Source: Dehalococcoidia bacterium (lineage in GTDB: Bacteria; Chloroflexota; Dehalococcoidia; UBA2979). From it: a stretch of DNA of 60,069 nt. The position numbers were made by a program, and so were the translations under genes. Shown here in pieces: positions 45,692 through 54,954 of this stretch. The notes below the pieces were generated by a model. It was not told the DNA's origin. It worked only from the letters and a program-made list of their open reading frames with translations, and made no database searches. Each line of letters opens with the position of its first letter. Position 1 is the first letter of the stretch. The stretch is taken from assembly GCA_029941115.1 (NCBI GenBank), contig JAPYRK010000008.1, positions 1-60,069 of the forward strand. Reading direction: 5' to 3'.

Positions 45692-46405
45692 TCATCCTTT
45701 AGCGGCCTCGAGTGCCTCAGATAAATCCACGTCGCCGGTGTATAGGGCCCTGCCAATGATGACACCCTCAGCTCCAATTGACTTCAATTCCAAGATATCA
45801 CGAATATCAGAAATTCCCCCTGCGACGATAAGTGAGAGCTCCGTTTGACTAGTAATATACTGACACATCTCAAGATTTGGGCCAATCGCAACTCCATCTC
45901 TCTCAATATCGGTATAGATTATTCGCTGAACGCCAACTTCCTCAAGTTCCGCGAAAAAATCCACTGCCTTAATTGTGGTGTCCTCCAGCCAACCTGATAC
46001 CGATATAAATTCTCCCCTGATATCAACTGAAACAACGAGTTCTGCTGCATACTCCTTGGCGAGTAATTGTAGTAATTCTCGATCAGAAATAGCAGCCGTG
46101 CCGACTATAAATCGGCTGACCCCAAGGTCAACAACCGACTTAATCGACTCCAAAGATCGGAGTCCGCCACCCAGTTGAACCTTGGCATCACAGTGATTCA
46201 CGATATCGTTGACCAACTCAAGGTTGACTGGATAACCGGCTTTTGCACCGTCAAGGTCAACTAAATGTAAATGACTCGTCCCTTGCCTCACCCATTCTTG
46301 AGCAAAATGTTTCGGAGAACCAAAAACAGTTTCTTTATCGTAATTTCCTTGGACAAGTCGTACTGCGTTACCTCCTCGGATATCAACCGCCGGCATTATG
46401 TCCAT
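45692..46405 (-). CDS. hisA: ProFAR isomerase
   Basis: TIM-barrel isomerase of 237 residues converting ProFAR to PRFAR. Asp8 (PAVDIRGG) and Asp128 (VSVDIRG) are the acid/base pair. LVDLDGAKAG, LGGGLRSLESI and IVAGGISDIRD are the standard phosphate-binding turns. It lies between hisH (50 bases) and hisF (8 bases). A dual HisA/TrpF role (PriA) cannot be excluded from sequence alone. Confidence 0.95.
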   Translation of the reverse strand: MDIMPAVDIRGGNAVRLVQGNYDKETVFGSPKHFAQEWVRQGTSHLHLVDLDGAKAGYPVNLELVNDIVNHCDAKVQLGGGLRSLESIKSVVDLGVSRFIVGTAAISDRELLQLLAKEYAAELVVSVDIRGEFISVSGWLEDTTIKAVDFFAELEEVGVQRIIYTDIERDGVAIGPNLEMCQYITSQTELSLIVAGGISDIRDILELKSIGAEGVIIGRALYTGDVDLSEALEAAKG

Positions 46406-46455
46406 AGTATCTCCCCTAGTTGCCCAATAAATCTAGAAATCCGTATAGCCTCCAT

Positions 46456-47070
46456 CTAGTCCAACAGTCCGATAAAATTATTATAAAGACGAAGCCCAGC
46501 TGGCCCGCTTTTCTCAGGATGAAATTGGGTAGCCATTAAGTTTCCTTTCCCCACAACCGCAGGAAAATCTATCCCTGCATAGCTTGCTTCCGCGATAACA
46601 CAATCTGATTCGGTAGGCTTCGCAAAATAAGAATGAACAAAATAAAAATGAAACCCCGTCTCGATTCCAGCCATAATAGGATGCTCCGACACCTGATTTA
46701 TAACATTCCAGCCCATATGGGGCACAATCGCTTCTTCCGGGAAACGCACTATCTCACCTTGAAGCACTCCGAGACATTCATGGGTTCCGCCTTCACGCGA
46801 CATTTCAAATAATGCCTGCATTCCCATACACACTCCAAGAAACGGACGGTCAGATTCTATAAACTCTAAAATAGCTCGATCCAGACCACGCGTACGTAAA
46901 TTCCACATAGTGTCTGCGGCAGCGCCAACACCGGGCACAATTAAAGCCTTCGCAGTTGTGACAACTGTTGGATCTGAGGTGACTGTCGGCTTCGCACCAC
47001 TCGCCTTTACAGCGCGCACGACGCTGAGCAGATTACCTGCGCCATAATCAACTACTACAATATCTTTCAT
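46456..47070 (-). CDS. hisH: Imidazole glycerol phosphate synthase, glutaminase subunit
   Basis: Class I glutamine amidotransferase of 204 residues supplying ammonia to HisF. The triad is Cys81 (FLGVCMGMQ), His184 and Glu186 (TQFHPEKSG). VVDYGAGNLLSV is the typical N-terminus. It is the first gene of the local his run and is divergent from ligA across 123 bases. Confidence 0.96.
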   Translation of the reverse strand: MKDIVVVDYGAGNLLSVVRAVKASGAKPTVTSDPTVVTTAKALIVPGVGAAADTMWNLRTRGLDRAILEFIESDRPFLGVCMGMQALFEMSREGGTHECLGVLQGEIVRFPEEAIVPHMGWNVINQVSEHPIMAGIETGFHFYFVHSYFAKPTESDCVIAEASYAGIDFPAVVGKGNLMATQFHPEKSGPAGLRLYNNFIGLLD

Positions 47071-47193
47071 ATCTTAAATAGGCCTCATCAAAAAAATTCG
47101 TGTCCTACTCCAAGTTTACAACCAATTATTCAAGAGAGTTTGGAAGCAACCGCCAGCAGGCATGACCGAACACTCTCGCTTATCCTATTAGTT

Positions 47194-49344
47194 ATGCATG
47201 AGACGCTCAACGAAACTGAGATCGCACAAGAAGTAAGTGATCTCCGTGTCAGTATTCGATACCACGACTATCGCTATTACGTGCTCAATCAGCCAGAGGT
47301 TGGTGATTCCCAATATGACGAGCTAATGCAACGATTACGAAAGTTGGAACAAAATTTTCCCCAATTTCTCGCTCAGGATTCACCAACCCAGCGTATATCG
47401 GGAAACATAGCTACGTCATTTAGTACCGTATCGCATCCTGAGCCCTTGCTTTCACTTTCAAATGTATTCGGTCCTGATGAACTACAAATATGGCTCGACA
47501 AAGCGTTGAGGCAATATCCAGAATTAGAGACAAATTATGTACTCGAACCAAAAATAGACGGTTTGGCTGTCTCATTGGTCTATGAAAATGGGAAATTTAT
47601 CCGCGGTGCTACACGAGGAAACGGGCAAGAAGGTGAAGATATTACTACTAATCTACGAACGATTAGAGGCCTACCTTTAACAGTCGAACAGTCAGGTGCG
47701 CGAGTAATACCCGGACGCTTTGAAGTTCGGGGTGAGGTGTATATCAGCAAGACTGAATTCAAAAACTTAAACGATAAACGTACGCAGCAAAATTCACCAC
47801 TTTATATAAATCTTCGCAACACTGCTGCCGGATCGCTTCGGAATTTGGATCCGAAAATTACTGCAAGCCGAAATCTTAACCTCTTCATCTATCAATTGGG
47901 ATGGACAGAGAGGAATGACTTGTTTGGCTCTCACAAGGAGACAATTGAGTGGCTAACTTCCCTGGGCTTTCCTACAAATCCTCTGTTAAAAACAGCTACA
48001 GATATGGATGAAATCGTTGATTACTGCAAAAAAATCGAAAACGAGCGCTCCTCACTAAATTATGATATCGACGGAGTTGTGATCAAAATAAACAGCCTCG
48101 CATCACAGAACAGTCTGGGAATAGTCGGTCGCGAACCACGCTGGGCAACCGCATGGAAATTCGCCGCTGAGCAAGCTATTACAGAGCTACGGAACATAAA
48201 ACTTTCAGTTGGGCGAACAGGTGTTTTAACTCCATACGCTGAACTTGCACCAGTGTTCGTGGGCGGCGCGAATATATCCGTCGCAACCCTCCATAATTTG
48301 GATCATATACAAGATCTGGACCTTCGAATCGGAGATCACGTTATCGTACAACGAGCTGGAGAAGTTATCCCACAAGTGCTAGGCCCTGTTTTATCTCAAA
48401 GAACAGAGACCTGTGTCGTATTTGAAATGCCTCTGGTGTGCCCTGACTGTCACGCTCCAATTGTAAAAAGAGATGATGAGGCGGCTCACTATTGTTCCAA
48501 CGCAAATTGTCAAAGCCAGCTTGCGCGACAAGTCGAGCATTATGTATCAAGGCAAGCACTAGATATCGAAGGGTTCGGTGAAGAGCGTGCCTCGCTCTTC
48601 GTGCGAAATGGTTGCATCCGATCTCTGGCAGACATCTACCTTATGCAAGATAAAAAGACTGAAATCCTTGATTTAAAAGACAGACTCGATCGACTGAGAG
48701 TAAAAGCCAGAAAACATGGAAAAAAAGATGGCGATAAACTCTCGCGGCACCTCAGGCGGATCGATCGATTAGATAAATTTCCAGGAATTCGAGAAAAATG
48801 GTTTCAAACGTTAGAAAATGGTCTTATCGAGAGTAAAACTCTGCCGCTCCATCGCCTCCTGATTGGCCTCGGTGTTAGGCATCTTGGCGAAACCACAGCC
48901 AGATTAGTTGCCGAGCGATTCAGAACTCTGACAAACCTCCGCTCAGCCAATTATGAAGACATTCTCACCATAACTGGTATAGGTGAAGTTGTTGCAAATA
49001 GCATTTTCGAATGGGTTCACAAACCGAACAACCAAATTCTCATGGATAAATTAACCAGCCTCAAAGTAAACAGCGAAGAAAATCAAATAGTATTCGGAGA
49101 AACTCTTGAAGGTCAAAAAATCGCAATAACTGGCACTTTGACACACTGGAGACGATCTGAAATTCAAAACCTAATTCGCCAGCAAGGGGGTGAAGTAGTC
49201 ACATCCGTCTCTAAGAACACGACGCTTTTGCTAGCTGGTGAAGGCGGTGGGAAAAAGCTGCAAGATGCGATGACTCACAAGGTAAAAGTAGTCGACGAAT
49301 TGACTTTCGATCGCATGATTAATTCGATTAGACTAGAAGAATAA
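47194..49344 (+). CDS. ligA: NAD-dependent DNA ligase with a basic insertion
   Basis: A 716-residue ligase that seals nicks in replication and repair. The adenylation Lys is K120 (EPKIDGLA); the OB fold is followed by the four-Cys zinc finger (CPDCHAP and CSNANC), HhH repeats (GLGVRHLGETTARL, ITGIGEVVANSI) and a C-terminal BRCT domain (ETLEGQKIAITGTL). About 35 extra, strongly basic residues at about 495-529 (RLRVKARKHGKKDGDKL) lie between the zinc finger and the later HhH pairs, where most LigA proteins run straight into a GFGEKSA-like turn. The start at 47140 is rejected: the extra residues are unconserved, and MHETLNETEIA is a normal LigA start. Confidence 0.94.
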   Translation: MHETLNETEIAQEVSDLRVSIRYHDYRYYVLNQPEVGDSQYDELMQRLRKLEQNFPQFLAQDSPTQRISGNIATSFSTVSHPEPLLSLSNVFGPDELQIWLDKALRQYPELETNYVLEPKIDGLAVSLVYENGKFIRGATRGNGQEGEDITTNLRTIRGLPLTVEQSGARVIPGRFEVRGEVYISKTEFKNLNDKRTQQNSPLYINLRNTAAGSLRNLDPKITASRNLNLFIYQLGWTERNDLFGSHKETIEWLTSLGFPTNPLLKTATDMDEIVDYCKKIENERSSLNYDIDGVVIKINSLASQNSLGIVGREPRWATAWKFAAEQAITELRNIKLSVGRTGVLTPYAELAPVFVGGANISVATLHNLDHIQDLDLRIGDHVIVQRAGEVIPQVLGPVLSQRTETCVVFEMPLVCPDCHAPIVKRDDEAAHYCSNANCQSQLARQVEHYVSRQALDIEGFGEERASLFVRNGCIRSLADIYLMQDKKTEILDLKDRLDRLRVKARKHGKKDGDKLSRHLRRIDRLDKFPGIREKWFQTLENGLIESKTLPLHRLLIGLGVRHLGETTARLVAERFRTLTNLRSANYEDILTITGIGEVVANSIFEWVHKPNNQILMDKLTSLKVNSEENQIVFGETLEGQKIAITGTLTHWRRSEIQNLIRQQGGEVVTSVSKNTTLLLAGEGGGKKLQDAMTHKVKVVDELTFDRMINSIRLEE

Positions 49345-49392
49345 GTATGATTCATCTAACAACAACAATTGACACTGGGGTTGAAGTGCGCC

Positions 49393-50526
49393 ATGAATAG
49401 CCAAACAAACAAAGACCTCAAAAAGAAATACAGGTCGTATTTGGCTGAAGAAGTCGATGGAATTTTTATCTATCGGCAACTGGCTACAATCGAAGAGGAT
49501 TCTAATCTGGTGGAAATTTATAGCCATCTTGCTGAATCGGAGCAGCGACACGTTGACCTCTGGCAGAAAGAGTTAGCAAAATTAGGTGCAGACAATTCCC
49601 TGCCAGAACCATCGATGCGCGCAAAGGTACTGATGTGGGTTGCCAGAAAATTCAGCCCTGACCTTGTTCTACCGGTAATAAAGGCATTCGAAAGCGATGC
49701 CGCCAGTATGTACGTTGGAGACTCGGTTGCAGAATTAGAGATGTTACCTGCCGATGAAGCTTCCCATGCCCGAGTCTTCGCAGCCTTGGAGGGCAGTTCA
49801 GGCGTCTCAGGAAATATGATTTCGCGATTAGAGCAACGACATAGCTCTCTCACCTCCAGAGATACACTTCGCGCTGGTGTCCTGGGATCGAGTGATGGTC
49901 TCGTCTCTAATATGCTGCTGGTTGCTGGGTTCGCCGGAGCAAATCCAAGTCAAGAAACCGTGGTTCTGGCTGGATTAGCGGGACTATTAGCTGGGTCTGT
50001 TTCTATGGGCCTGGGTGAATGGATCTCTGTTACAACTACTAGAGAGGCTGCCCAAGCCCAAATTGCAATCGAGATGGAGGAATTAAGACTGGACCCAGAT
50101 GCAGAAAAACTGGAGCTTGAGTTGATTTATCGGGCAAAAGGTGTTTCTGCTGAAAACGCACAAATGCTTGTTGAATCAATATTTCAAAACCCTGCTAATG
50201 CTCGCGATACTATGGTGAGAGAAGAATTGGGCATTAATCTGAATGACATTGGTTCACCTTGGAAAGCCGCACTCAGCTCATTTCTACTCTTCTCCATAGG
50301 AGCAATAATTCCCGTTATCCCCTTCCTTTTTGGGAATTCAACCGCTCATGTTCTTTTCGCGGGAGGCTTGTGTGCAATTGCATTGTTCGCGCTCGGGAGT
50401 CTAGTCACTCTACTCACAGGACAAAGCATTCTGAAATCAGGATTTAGGCAAATGGCGATAGGGGTATCAATTGCGTCCGTCACGTTCGCCATTGGCTGGG
50501 CAATTGAAAGTACTTTCAGTTTATAG
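49393..50526 (+). CDS. Ferritin-like/VIT1 family fusion (MbfA-like iron/manganese membrane protein)
   Basis: A 377-residue fusion. Residues about 5-140 form a ferritin-like four-helix bundle with the expected acidic/His metal ligands (AEEVDGIFIYRQLATIEED, SESEQ-type AESEQRHVDLW, and LEMLPADEASHARVF). The rest is a VIT/CCC1 membrane domain (GSSDGLVSNMLLVAGFAG, then four to five hydrophobic helices). Proteins of this plan export or store Fe/Mn and limit oxidative iron stress. The ATG at 49393 is chosen, since eight upstream residues add nothing conserved. It follows ligA by 48 bases on the same strand. Confidence 0.88.
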   Translation: MNSQTNKDLKKKYRSYLAEEVDGIFIYRQLATIEEDSNLVEIYSHLAESEQRHVDLWQKELAKLGADNSLPEPSMRAKVLMWVARKFSPDLVLPVIKAFESDAASMYVGDSVAELEMLPADEASHARVFAALEGSSGVSGNMISRLEQRHSSLTSRDTLRAGVLGSSDGLVSNMLLVAGFAGANPSQETVVLAGLAGLLAGSVSMGLGEWISVTTTREAAQAQIAIEMEELRLDPDAEKLELELIYRAKGVSAENAQMLVESIFQNPANARDTMVREELGINLNDIGSPWKAALSSFLLFSIGAIIPVIPFLFGNSTAHVLFAGGLCAIALFALGSLVTLLTGQSILKSGFRQMAIGVSIASVTFAIGWAIESTFSL

Positions 50527-50613
50527 AGCTAAAGAGTTTTTGTCGACACAGCTATACTAATAGTGATTACCTGAAAGAACAGTAAAATAAAAGTAATTTT
50601 CGGATAAAATCCT

Positions 50614-51687
50614 ATGCGTAACCCGTTTCAATTTTTGGCAAATGCAATTCTAGGGAGCGTCTCTCAGGATATGGGTATTGACTTAGGAACAGCAAACACT
50701 CTTGTTGCACTCGCAGGTCGTGGAGTAATTATTGACGAACCAACTGTTGTAGCGATTGACAAAAATTCTTCTAAAACCCTAGCTATTGGAGAGGCTGCGA
50801 AAAAAATGGTTGGCCGAACTCCCGCTTCAGTAGTTGCTATTCGACCACTGCGCGACGGTGTTATATCTGATGCGGACACAACAAAGCGGATGCTCCAATA
50901 CTTTATCCGCCAAGCGCACCCAAACTCATGGTACCTAAACCCACGACCTCGAGTCGTCATTGGAATACCGTCGGCGGCCACCGAAGTTGAGAAAAGAGCT
51001 GTTCGCCAAGCCGCATATGAGTCAGGAGCTCGTGAAGCGTTCACTATTGAAGAACCTTTGGCCGCCGCGATCGGATGCAATCTGCCAGTGACCGAACCTG
51101 GCGGAACCATGTGCGTTGATATCGGAGGTGGAACAGCTGAAGCAGCAGTGATTTCATTAGGTGAGATGGTAGTCTCCTCATCGACAAACGCTGCGGGTGA
51201 TGCCATGGACGAGGCAATCATCAGCTATTTAAGGGAGCAACATGGCCTGGTTGCGGGTATTAGAAGTGCTGAGAGTCTCAAGATTGAGGCTGGATCTGCT
51301 ATCCCACTGAGTGAAGAGTTTACGGCAGACGTCCGCGGTAGAGACATTTCTTCAGGCTTACCACGTAGCGTGCCCATTTCAACTGAAGAGTTACGAGTGG
51401 CTCTCTCCCCCGTTATCGCAGATATCGTAACGATGGTCCAAACAACATTACAACAGGCACCTCCACAACTTATCGCAGACTTAATGACGAATGGCATTGC
51501 TCTAGTTGGAGGAGGTTCGTTGCTCGAGGGCCTTGATGAACGACTTTCAGCCTCGACTAAGTTTAACTGCTACGTAGCCCAAGACCCTTTAACAGCCGTT
51601 GCGAAAGGGTGCGCCGCCGCGCTTTCAGAGGCTAACACCTTCCGCCTGATCTCCAGTAAGGACTCACTGCGGAAATTGCCCGAGTAA
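50614..51687 (+). CDS. mreB: Actin-like cell-shape protein MreB
   Basis: Bacterial actin of 357 residues that forms membrane-bound filaments guiding side-wall synthesis. The N-terminus (MRNPFQFLANAI) can make an amphipathic membrane helix; GIDLGTANTL (21-30) is phosphate-1, CVDIGGGTAEAAVISLGEMV phosphate-2 and ALVGGGSLLEGLDERL the adenosine motif. It is the first gene of mreB-mreC-mreD-mrdA-rodA. The AGCTATACT string at 50550-50558 may be the -10 region. Confidence 0.95.
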   Translation: MRNPFQFLANAILGSVSQDMGIDLGTANTLVALAGRGVIIDEPTVVAIDKNSSKTLAIGEAAKKMVGRTPASVVAIRPLRDGVISDADTTKRMLQYFIRQAHPNSWYLNPRPRVVIGIPSAATEVEKRAVRQAAYESGAREAFTIEEPLAAAIGCNLPVTEPGGTMCVDIGGGTAEAAVISLGEMVVSSSTNAAGDAMDEAIISYLREQHGLVAGIRSAESLKIEAGSAIPLSEEFTADVRGRDISSGLPRSVPISTEELRVALSPVIADIVTMVQTTLQQAPPQLIADLMTNGIALVGGGSLLEGLDERLSASTKFNCYVAQDPLTAVAKGCAAALSEANTFRLISSKDSLRKLPE

Positions 51688-51718
51688 TACCTAAAGCGGC
51701 CGAAATTTGAGGATGGCA

Positions 51719-52531
51719 ATGGGACGATGGTCAGATCCAAACATGCTCTCGATACTAATTATTCTGATAGTTAGTTTTACGATTTTGAATTGGACTCCGA
51801 TCGGTGATCGCGCAGAATCAGTCATGTTAAAAATATTGACGCCGGTCGCAAGTCTGAGTAGAGGCGCCTATCAAGCCGTGATAGATATTCTCCCAGAAGA
51901 AGAATCTGTTACGAATTTAAAAAACCAGAATATAGCCCTACGTGAACAAATCACTGATCTGAAGTCGGAAGTTATCGCGTTTCGAGAACTTGAAAATCTT
52001 AGCTATGCTCGCGCCACAATTCCTGAGTCCCCAAACCTCGTAAAAGGAGATGTTATTTTCCAAGAAATGTTAAGCGGAAAGAGCCACGTGATACTTAATG
52101 CAGGAAGTAGTCAAAATGTGGAGGCTGGTCAACCAGTGGTGAATAGCCTTGGAATGCTAGTTGGTATTGTCATCAGCGCTGAAAACGGAACATCGCGCAT
52201 TCAGCTGCTAAACGATATAGATACGAACGTGCCCGTTATCTCCGAATATTCTCGAACTCAAGGACTTCTCACATATAATACCAATGCTCATACCCTAAAA
52301 TATGTTCCGAAAACTGAGGAAATCACCAGCAAGGAACTAATCCTCACCAGTGCTCTGGGTGGACAATTTCCTTATGGCATAATGATTGGCTCTGTGACAC
52401 GTGTGACTAATGCCAAAAGTAATATAATGCTGGAAATAGACGTTCAAATTATGGCAGATCTCCGTAACATCAATAGACTCTACATACTTGCTGCTTTCAA
52501 ACCACGGTCCCATAATCAAGTAGCGGACTAA
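51719..52531 (+). CDS. mreC: Rod shape-determining protein MreC
   Basis: Periplasmic-facing scaffold of the elongasome, 270 residues. One N-terminal membrane helix (MLSILIILIVSFTILNW) precedes a coiled coil (LKNQNIALREQITDLKSEV) and the beta-barrel MreC core (SGKSHVILNAGSSQNVEAGQPVV, GMLVGIV). In-frame TTG (51707) and ATG (51713) starts exist, but the GAGG at 51709-51712 best fits the ATG at 51719. mreD begins 2 bases after the stop. Confidence 0.92.
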   Translation: MGRWSDPNMLSILIILIVSFTILNWTPIGDRAESVMLKILTPVASLSRGAYQAVIDILPEEESVTNLKNQNIALREQITDLKSEVIAFRELENLSYARATIPESPNLVKGDVIFQEMLSGKSHVILNAGSSQNVEAGQPVVNSLGMLVGIVISAENGTSRIQLLNDIDTNVPVISEYSRTQGLLTYNTNAHTLKYVPKTEEITSKELILTSALGGQFPYGIMIGSVTRVTNAKSNIMLEIDVQIMADLRNINRLYILAAFKPRSHNQVAD

Positions 52532-52533
52532 GA

Positions 52534-53040
52534 ATGATTAAAGAGCCTTTAGTCCTCTTATTTCTATCTTGCATAATCACGTTTTTGCAAATTTCGGTAA
52601 TCCACGAGATATGGGAACCTGCCAATGCGGTAATACTCCCAATTTGTTACATCTCATTGCTTGGATGCCACAAAAATTTATCAAGTGTATGGCTCCCCAT
52701 ATTACTTTCCTCCATTATATGGGGAGGATTAAGCAGCATGAGTGTCCCAAGACTGTTGCTCTCACTGAGTGCCGTTCCAGTTATTTTTATGATCTACGAA
52801 GCATTCGAAATTGATTGGTTTTCCAGATCACTATTCACGTTGTTCACGTCCATGATAGTAAGTTTCATTTCAGTCTCATGGTTTCACTTCGTATTAAACT
52901 GGGGTCGTAGTGATTTCCTTGAGGTCCTTTCGGCTGAAAATTACTTCACCAGCGCACTATGCACTGCCATCGTTACCGGAATATTATGCATCAGCTATTT
53001 ACGAATCCTATCCACGCAAAACAAGAATGCATACCAGTAG
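52534..53040 (+). CDS. mreD: Rod shape-determining protein MreD
   Basis: Small integral membrane protein of 168 residues with five hydrophobic helices and no catalytic motif. Identity rests on the size, hydrophobic profile and its place between mreC and mrdA; MreD is poorly conserved, so this is a context call. The start is 2 bases after mreC and the stop 6 bases before mrdA, consistent with coupled translation. Confidence 0.8.
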   Translation: MIKEPLVLLFLSCIITFLQISVIHEIWEPANAVILPICYISLLGCHKNLSSVWLPILLSSIIWGGLSSMSVPRLLLSLSAVPVIFMIYEAFEIDWFSRSLFTLFTSMIVSFISVSWFHFVLNWGRSDFLEVLSAENYFTSALCTAIVTGILCISYLRILSTQNKNAYQ

Positions 53041-53046
53041 TGGCCT

Positions 53047-54927
53047 ATGAAACAATCAGCGCGTATATCAATCATCTCAGTAATTTTAATTACATCAATG
53101 CTTCTTGGGGTTGGTGCAATTCTCAAAAAAACTGTAATCGAATCAACTCGAATTATTGATAACGAAGTCTTGTTACAGGAAGTTATCAAACACATTGAGC
53201 CTGTAAGAGGCAATGTATTTGATAAAAATGGAGAACTACTAGCCGAAAATATTTCGTCATTTGAGGTTGTGCTAATCCCTGGATTTTTTCCTGAAGATGC
53301 GGATGAAAAACATGAGTTTCTAGAGCTTCTTGCGAGCACTGCTAGTCTCGACCTTACATGGTTGAACTCACTGCTGAAAAGTGATTTACTGATCAATAAC
53401 CCCTATCAACCGAAAGTTATCAAACGTGATATATCCAGTCGCGAGGCTATTCGTCTTGGAACGCTTCTAAATAAATACCCGGCGTTTAAAATAAGACCTA
53501 TCATTCGGCGCAGATATCACGTACTGAATTCCGGATTAGCTCATGTCATTGGATACATGGGAAGATTAGATTCAATTGATCCAACTAACAAAACGTTGTC
53601 GAACTACCAACGGACCTCTCTAATCGGACTGAGTGGAATCGAAGCCACCCAGGAGCAGTATTTAAGAGGCATAATGGGAGAATCAGTATCTCAACAAGAC
53701 GTTACTGGCCGGTCGTACTCGGTCAGGCCAAGTAAATCGAGTCAAGCTGGAATAGATATAACTCTCACAATCGATTATCAGTTACAAGTCCAGGGGTTCA
53801 AATCGCTGCAAAAATACATTCAAGCTGGCATCGATGATGCTCGAGACCTAAGTCTGCGAGAGGGGCGTGGCCCCTATAAGCATGAAGGAGCTTTCGTGGT
53901 GATGGATGTCCAGACAGGTGAACTCCTAGCTTTAGCTAGCACTCCTGGATATGACCCAAATATCTTCTCCAGCTCGGATCGGTCAGTTGAACTAAATGCT
54001 GTGCTATCAGATCCGCATCAACCGCTCGTCAGTAGAGCAACCATGAGTCTCGAGCCTCCAGGCTCAACCTTCAAGCCCTTAGTCGCTCTTGCTGCGCTCG
54101 AAATAGGGACGGCGAACCCAAATACACGCATAGTTAGTAACGGTGAATTACTCGTGCCGAATATGTATAATCCAGACGCAGAGCCTGCGGTTTTTCGGGA
54201 CTGGTATCCGCACGGATCATTAGATATGACTCGAGCCATTGTAAGGTCATCAGATATTTATTTCTATATATTGGCAGGGGGCTGGCCCCCTGATACTGTT
54301 CCCGCCGGTGACGATGTTACGGGGCTGGGTCCAGAAAATATCTCTACTTGGGCTAGTTATTTCGGTTTTGGCATGAGCACTGGTGTGGAAATCACTACAG
54401 AATCGACCGGTTTGGTACCATCTGAAGCCTGGAAAAACGATACTCTAAACGAATCATGGACACTGGGTGATACGTACCAATTTGGGATAGGTCAAGGTAA
54501 TCTTTTAGCGACTCCACTGCAATTAGCAGTCTACGCAGGAGCATTAGCAAATGGGGGCACTCGCTTAAAGCCGACAGTTATCAAGAATATTGATAGATCT
54601 CCTGTTTCCGAAAAGATACCAGCTAAAAATGAAAATTTCTCGTTCATCCGCAATGCAATGGTGGCCGCAGCATCAGGCCCTGACGGAACAGCGCGAAGAG
54701 CTAAACCATCGAACTATAAAATTGGTGCGAAAACAGGCACAGCTGAGTTTGGGCCGGCCTATTCCGATGGAACTTATGATGAACATGGGCTCGTGATTGC
54801 CTTCGGACCTATTCCCAATCCCGAGATTGCAGTTGTTGTATACATAAAGCACGGCAACGGGGCCTACCATGCCTCCCCAGTCGCGAAAGATATATTTGAA
54901 TCATATTTGAATTCGCGGGTTGAATGA
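53047..54927 (+). CDS. mrdA: Penicillin-binding protein 2 (elongasome transpeptidase)
   Basis: Class B transpeptidase of 626 residues that cross-links side-wall peptidoglycan as partner of RodA. N-terminal membrane anchor at about 8-25, pedestal domain with RGNVFDKNGELLAEN, then the transpeptidase motifs S340-T-F-K343, S401-S-D403 (the PBP2-type SxD) and K562-T-G. All are intact. It follows mreD by 6 bases; the rodA ribosome site begins 16 bases after the stop. Confidence 0.95.
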   Translation: MKQSARISIISVILITSMLLGVGAILKKTVIESTRIIDNEVLLQEVIKHIEPVRGNVFDKNGELLAENISSFEVVLIPGFFPEDADEKHEFLELLASTASLDLTWLNSLLKSDLLINNPYQPKVIKRDISSREAIRLGTLLNKYPAFKIRPIIRRRYHVLNSGLAHVIGYMGRLDSIDPTNKTLSNYQRTSLIGLSGIEATQEQYLRGIMGESVSQQDVTGRSYSVRPSKSSQAGIDITLTIDYQLQVQGFKSLQKYIQAGIDDARDLSLREGRGPYKHEGAFVVMDVQTGELLALASTPGYDPNIFSSSDRSVELNAVLSDPHQPLVSRATMSLEPPGSTFKPLVALAALEIGTANPNTRIVSNGELLVPNMYNPDAEPAVFRDWYPHGSLDMTRAIVRSSDIYFYILAGGWPPDTVPAGDDVTGLGPENISTWASYFGFGMSTGVEITTESTGLVPSEAWKNDTLNESWTLGDTYQFGIGQGNLLATPLQLAVYAGALANGGTRLKPTVIKNIDRSPVSEKIPAKNENFSFIRNAMVAAASGPDGTARRAKPSNYKIGAKTGTAEFGPAYSDGTYDEHGLVIAFGPIPNPEIAVVVYIKHGNGAYHASPVAKDIFESYLNSRVE

Positions 54928-54943
54928 AGAATATCTATGAATT

Positions 54944-54950
54944 AGGAGGT
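54944..54950 (+). promoter_or_regulatory. Strong rodA ribosome binding site with no usual start codon nearby
   Basis: AGGAGGT is a near-perfect Shine-Dalgarno. Within the next 20 bases no ATG, GTG or TTG exists in any frame; an ATT stands 5 bases after the AGGAGG core. Confidence 0.75.
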
Positions 54951-54954
54951 ACTT

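Noticed and set aside
47140-47193. Upstream start extending ligA by 18 residues
   Set aside because: Extension is not LigA-like; the ATG at 47194 begins the normal N-terminal domain.
50664-51497. Minus-strand frames opposite mreB (185 and 90 residues)
   Set aside because: Typical antisense of an Ala/Val-rich gene; the mreB frame is complete.
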